Below are positions 44,219 to 47,377 of a DNA stretch of 47,377 bases, in pieces. Source of the DNA: CAXNKG01 sp964202965. GTDB taxonomy: Bacteria; Acidobacteriota; Vicinamibacteria; Vicinamibacterales; UBA2999. Numbering within the stretch: the stretch's first letter is position 1; each line of letters starts with the position of its first letter. Below the pieces are notes generated by a model. The model worked only from the letters and a program-made list of their open reading frames with translations. It had not been told where the DNA came from and did no database searches. The position numbers and the translations under genes were made by a program. Where the stretch lies: NCBI GenBank assembly GCA_964202965.1, contig CAXNKG010000020.1, positions 1 to 47,377 on the forward strand, given 5' to 3'.

Positions 44219-45508
44219 ATGCTTGATCCCGCGCTCTTCCGAGACAGCCTTGATTCGGTCCGGACCGCCCTGCAGAACCGCGGGATGGATCTGAACACCG
44301 AGCTTGAGGAACTTCTCCGGCTGGAAACCGCGCGCCGCCGGCTCATTCCGGAACTCGAAGGACTCAAGCGCGAGCAGAACGCCCTGGGTGAGGAAGCGGC
44401 CCGCGCGAAGCGCGAGGGGCGGGACATCACGTCGATGCAGGACACGAGCCGTCAGCGGGCGGCGCGGGTCAAGGACGTGGCGGCCGAGCTCGACGCGATC
44501 GAAGCGCGGCGCGCCAGCGGGATGCTGGTTCTTCCGAATCTGCCTCATGCCAGCGTGGCGGTGGGGAAGAGCGCCGCCGACAACGTGGAGGTGCGGCGCC
44601 ACGGCACGCCGGGGACATTCGCATTCGCGCCGAAGGCGCACTGGGATCTCGGCCCGGCGCTCGGGATCATCGACTTCGAGCGCGGCACGAAGATCGCCGG
44701 CGCCCGATTCACGGTGCTCATCGGCGCGGGCGCCCGACTCGCGCGGGCGCTGATCAACTTCATGCTCGATCTGCACACGAAAGAGCACGGTTACACCGAA
44801 GTCGAGCCGCCGTTCATGGCGAACACGGCATCGCTGACCGGGACGGGCAACCTGCCGAAGTTTGAGGCGGACCTGTTCAAGATTGCCGGCGACTGGGACC
44901 TGTACATGGTGCCGACCGCCGAGGTGCCGCTTACGAACATGCACCGCGGGGAGATTCTGGACGCACGCACGCTTCCGATCCGCTACACGGCGTACACGCC
45001 CTGCTTCCGCAGCGAAGCCGGCTCGTACGGCGCGGACGTGCGCGGGCTGATTCGGCAGCACCAGTTCGACAAGGTGGAGCTGATGGCGTTCAGCGCGCCG
45101 GACACCTCGTACGACGAGCTCGAGCGTCTGACCGGCAACGCCGAAGAAGTGCTGAAACGGCTGGAACTCCCGTATCGCACGATGATGCTGTGCACCGGCG
45201 ACATGGGGTTTGCGTCGGCCAAGACGTACGACCTCGAAGTGTGGCTGCCGAGCCAGAACACGTACCGCGAAATTTCCTCGTGCAGCAATACCGAGGCGTT
45301 TCAGGCCCGGCGCGCGAACATCAAGTTCAAGCCGGCCGGCGGCGGCAAAGCCGACTTCGTGCACACGCTCAACGGGTCGGGCCTCGCGGTCGGCCGCACG
45401 CTGATCGCGATCCTCGAGAACTACCAGCAGGCGGACGGCACCGTGCAGGTGCCCGCCGCGCTGCGCCCGTACCTGGATGGCCAGACGACAATCGGGCCCC
45501 GGAAGTAG
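44219..45508 (+). CDS. serS: Seryl-tRNA synthetase
   Basis: It charges tRNA-Ser. The 429 residues have an N-terminal helical coiled-coil arm (~1-110: LEELLRLETARRRLIPELEGLKREQNALGEEA-type sequence), then class II motif 1, motif 2 (FRSEAGSYGADVRGLIRQHQF) and motif 3 (GSGLAVGRTLIAILENYQ). It ends just before the FG-GAP-like gene. Confidence 0.98.
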   Translation: MLDPALFRDSLDSVRTALQNRGMDLNTELEELLRLETARRRLIPELEGLKREQNALGEEAARAKREGRDITSMQDTSRQRAARVKDVAAELDAIEARRASGMLVLPNLPHASVAVGKSAADNVEVRRHGTPGTFAFAPKAHWDLGPALGIIDFERGTKIAGARFTVLIGAGARLARALINFMLDLHTKEHGYTEVEPPFMANTASLTGTGNLPKFEADLFKIAGDWDLYMVPTAEVPLTNMHRGEILDARTLPIRYTAYTPCFRSEAGSYGADVRGLIRQHQFDKVELMAFSAPDTSYDELERLTGNAEEVLKRLELPYRTMMLCTGDMGFASAKTYDLEVWLPSQNTYREISSCSNTEAFQARRANIKFKPAGGGKADFVHTLNGSGLAVGRTLIAILENYQQADGTVQVPAALRPYLDGQTTIGPRK

Positions 45509-45519
45509 AATGGCGACAC

Positions 45520-45526
45520 AAGGAGA
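45520..45526 (+). promoter_or_regulatory. Strong ribosome-binding site for the seven-repeat protein
   Basis: AAGGAGA lies four bases before the ATG at 45531. It decides the start: MTFRIAAW then forms a normal signal peptide, whereas the ATG at 45510 and the start at 45477 would add residues inside or just after serS. Confidence 0.85.
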
Positions 45527-45530
45527 CCGG

Positions 45531-47117
45531 ATGACGTTCAGGATTGCAGCGTGGATTGCGTGTGCCGCAGGCACGAGCATGTTCGGCGGGATTGTCACTG
45601 CGCAGCAGCAAGCCAGCACTGCGCAGCAGACCGCGCGCGTGGATTACAGCACCAGGCAGGCGTCGCAGGTCACGTACCTGAAGGTCTCGAATCCTGGCGA
45701 AGACGACAAGATCGGCATCGGCGATCCGCTCGTCGGCGTCACGCTCGCGATGAGTGACGACGGCCGGACGATCGCGGTGAGCACACCGCACGAGGACAGC
45801 GCAGCCACCGGTGTCAACGGCACGCAGGACGACGAGTCCGCCTGGGATTCCGGGGCCGCATACGTTTTCGTCAAGACGGGCGACGACTGGACGCAGCAGG
45901 CGTATCTCAAGGCGTCGAACACGAGGACGTCGGACAAGTTCGGCTTCGCTGTGGCGCTCAGCGGCGACGGCAACACGGTGGCGGTCAGCGCCACGCTCGA
46001 AGACAGCAGCGCCCGCGGCATCAACGGCAATCAGCAGGACAACTCGGCGGAGTCCTCCGGCGCCGTGTACGTGTTTGTACGCACGGGTGCGGCCTGGGCG
46101 CAGCAGGCGTTCATCAAGGCGTCGAACGCGGAGGCTGGCGATCAGTTCGGGTGGGCGGTCGCGCTCAACCACGACGGCAGCACGCTGGCTGTCGGGGCGC
46201 AGTCCGAGGCGAGCGCCGCCTCAGGCGTCAACGCCAACCAGGCGGACAACGAAGCCGCGGACGCGGGCGCCGCGTATGTATTCGTGCGCCGCGGCACCAC
46301 GTGGACGCAGCAGGCCTACATCAAGGCCTCCAACGCGCAGGGGGGCGATCGCTTCGGGTTCTGCGCCGCGCTGAGCGGCGACGGCAACACCCTCGCCGTC
46401 TGCGGGTACGACGAAGACGGCGGCGCCACCGGCGTCAACGGGCCGCAGAACAACGGCGTCGGCGGCTCCGGCGCGGCGTATGTGTTCGTGCGCCGCGGCA
46501 CCGCCTGGTCGCAGGAAGCGTACGTGAAGCCGTCGAACACCACGCCGAACGAGGCATTCGGGTCGGCCCTCACCCTGAGCGCCGACGGCAACACGCTCGC
46601 CGTCAGTGCGGCTGACGAAGACAACCTCTCGCGCGGCATCGACGGCGATCAGAGCAGCGTGCCCGTGAACGAGGGATCGGCGGGCGCGGTCTACGTGTAC
46701 GGCCGCACCAACGGCGTCTGGACGCAGCAGGCGTACGTGAAGTCCTTCAACATCGGGCCTATCGATCTGTTCGGCATCCGCCTGGCGCTCAGCCGTGACG
46801 GCAGCGTCCTCGCCGCCGGGGCGCCCGGACAGTCGGGCGCGGGACAGGGGATCAACCCCTATCCGCACGATCTGTCCGTTCATGAATCGGGCGCGGTCTA
46901 CGTGTTCACCCGCACGGCAGGGAAGTGGTCGCAGAACGCCTACCTGAAGGCGCCGAACTCCGAGGAGTTCGATCAGTTTGGCGGCGGTGTCGCGCTCAGT
47001 GGCGACGGCGCGACGCTGGTGGGGTCATCGAATGGCGAGGATGGCGCGTCGAAGGGAGCTGCCGGCGATCAGCACGACAACTCCCTCCGGGATTCCGGAG
47101 CGCTGTTCGTCTTCTAG
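45531..47117 (+). CDS. Secreted protein of seven FG-GAP-like repeats (beta-propeller)
   Basis: After a signal peptide (MTFRIAAWIACAAGTSMFGG, cleavage near TAQ) nearly the whole 528 residues consist of seven ~69-residue repeats. Each runs: QQAYLKASN-, then D-x-FG-x-AVALSGDGNTLAVG-, then a turn with GINGNQ/DN, then SGAVYVFVRTG-WTQ. The count of seven, the D-FG and SxDGxTLA motifs and YVF strands match FG-GAP/integrin-alpha-like propellers. The repeats are very alike, also at DNA level. No enzymatic residue set is seen; binding or adhesion is possible. It starts 22 bp after serS. Confidence 0.85.
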   Translation: MTFRIAAWIACAAGTSMFGGIVTAQQQASTAQQTARVDYSTRQASQVTYLKVSNPGEDDKIGIGDPLVGVTLAMSDDGRTIAVSTPHEDSAATGVNGTQDDESAWDSGAAYVFVKTGDDWTQQAYLKASNTRTSDKFGFAVALSGDGNTVAVSATLEDSSARGINGNQQDNSAESSGAVYVFVRTGAAWAQQAFIKASNAEAGDQFGWAVALNHDGSTLAVGAQSEASAASGVNANQADNEAADAGAAYVFVRRGTTWTQQAYIKASNAQGGDRFGFCAALSGDGNTLAVCGYDEDGGATGVNGPQNNGVGGSGAAYVFVRRGTAWSQEAYVKPSNTTPNEAFGSALTLSADGNTLAVSAADEDNLSRGIDGDQSSVPVNEGSAGAVYVYGRTNGVWTQQAYVKSFNIGPIDLFGIRLALSRDGSVLAAGAPGQSGAGQGINPYPHDLSVHESGAVYVFTRTAGKWSQNAYLKAPNSEEFDQFGGGVALSGDGATLVGSSNGEDGASKGAAGDQHDNSLRDSGALFVF

Positions 47118-47377
47118 GCGCCCGCCGGCTTCGTGCGGCCCAGCATCGCGTCGAGCGAGAGCAGGTTCCACGAGTGCGTGGCGAGCAGCAGGAAGAACGC
47201 AATCGCGTAGGTCACCTGCAGCCACGCCAGATCGAAGTTCCGCAGGAACATCGTCCCGAACGTGAGGCTCGTCATCATCAGGCCGCCGACGACAAGCGCC
47301 GGCCGCGTGAACAGCCCCACGATGATCAGCGCGCCCATCACCATCTCGATCCACGGGACGGTGTGCGCGAACGGCTG
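47114..47377 (-). CDS. DoxX-family membrane protein, C-terminal part
   Basis: The frame is open to the right window edge, so the start lies outside. The visible 87 residues include QPFAHTVPWIE, then transmembrane helices around MVMGALIIVGLFTRPALVVGGLMM and LQVTYAIAFFLLLATHSW, and a short LSLDAMLGRTKP tail, as in DoxX proteins. The family's role is mostly unknown. Its TAG overlaps the TAG of the seven-repeat gene as CTAG. Confidence 0.8.
   Translation of the reverse strand, partial: QPFAHTVPWIEMVMGALIIVGLFTRPALVVGGLMMTSLTFGTMFLRNFDLAWLQVTYAIAFFLLLATHSWNLLSLDAMLGRTKPAGA

Noticed and set aside
43745..45619. 624-codon ORF opposite galU/serS
   Set aside because: It spans two real genes on different strands and has mirror-frame composition.

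Overview
This is a high-GC bacterial chromosome segment that contains the replication origin. It reads outward from dnaA on both sides. The organism has an outer membrane with LPS: a Wzm/Wzt O-polysaccharide exporter, a heptose-phosphate adenylyltransferase and a SurA-type periplasmic chaperone are all present. The mix of housekeeping order and accessory genes (a one-heme protein with a carboxypeptidase-regulatory-like domain, a DUF885 protein, an FmdB zinc ribbon, a UpxY-like antiterminator) suggests an Acidobacteriota member, perhaps class Vicinamibacteria. That placement is an inference and was not tested by any search.

Left edge (1-4.1 kb), accessory and worn. The 3' end of a Dabb-family gene is followed by a complete 1254-bp IS3-family element with matching terminal repeats and an A7 frameshift site. 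A 94-bp sequence occurs on both sides of the IS. Next come a heptanucleotide tandem repeat, a secreted cytochrome/propeller-like protein, and a fragment of an alpha/beta hydrolase gene.

Leftward block (4.1-26.5 kb), almost all on the minus strand. Reading away from the origin it is rpmH-rnpA-yidD-yidC-khpB-mnmE-mnmG-rsmG, two parS sites, parA-parB, then atpH-A-G-D-C (F1 subunits only), wzm-wzt-hldE2, mfd-surA-upxY-like-dusB. The first ten genes are the classic origin-proximal set: ribosomal protein L34, RNase P protein, membrane insertion, tRNA U34 modification, 16S rRNA methylation and chromosome partition. A near-consensus sigma70 promoter lies upstream of rpmH.

Origin (26.5-28.4 kb). DnaA-box-like 9-mers occur upstream of dnaA and again between dnaA and dnaN. 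The dnaA-dnaN gap also has an AT-rich stretch and is the best oriC candidate.

Rightward block (26.8-34.7 kb): dnaA, dnaN, gyrB, gyrA, giving initiation, sliding clamp and both gyrase subunits. Then pcrA, glmS, glmU and rsmI (34.8-41.2 kb) run on the minus strand, toward the origin. The right end has a DUF885 protein, an FmdB-like zinc ribbon, galU, serS, a secreted seven-repeat beta-propeller protein and a DoxX-family gene cut by the window edge. glmS, glmU and galU supply UDP-GlcNAc and UDP-glucose for envelope polymers, which fits the LPS genes on the left.

No rRNA, tRNA or CRISPR array was seen. I do not see a clear new multi-gene system. The points most worth a second look are the parS site embedded in the rsmG reading frame, the wzm gene without a standard start codon, the F1-only ATP synthase operon, the 94-bp repeats around the IS, the antiterminator paralogue in a folding/repair operon, and the seven-bladed repeat protein.
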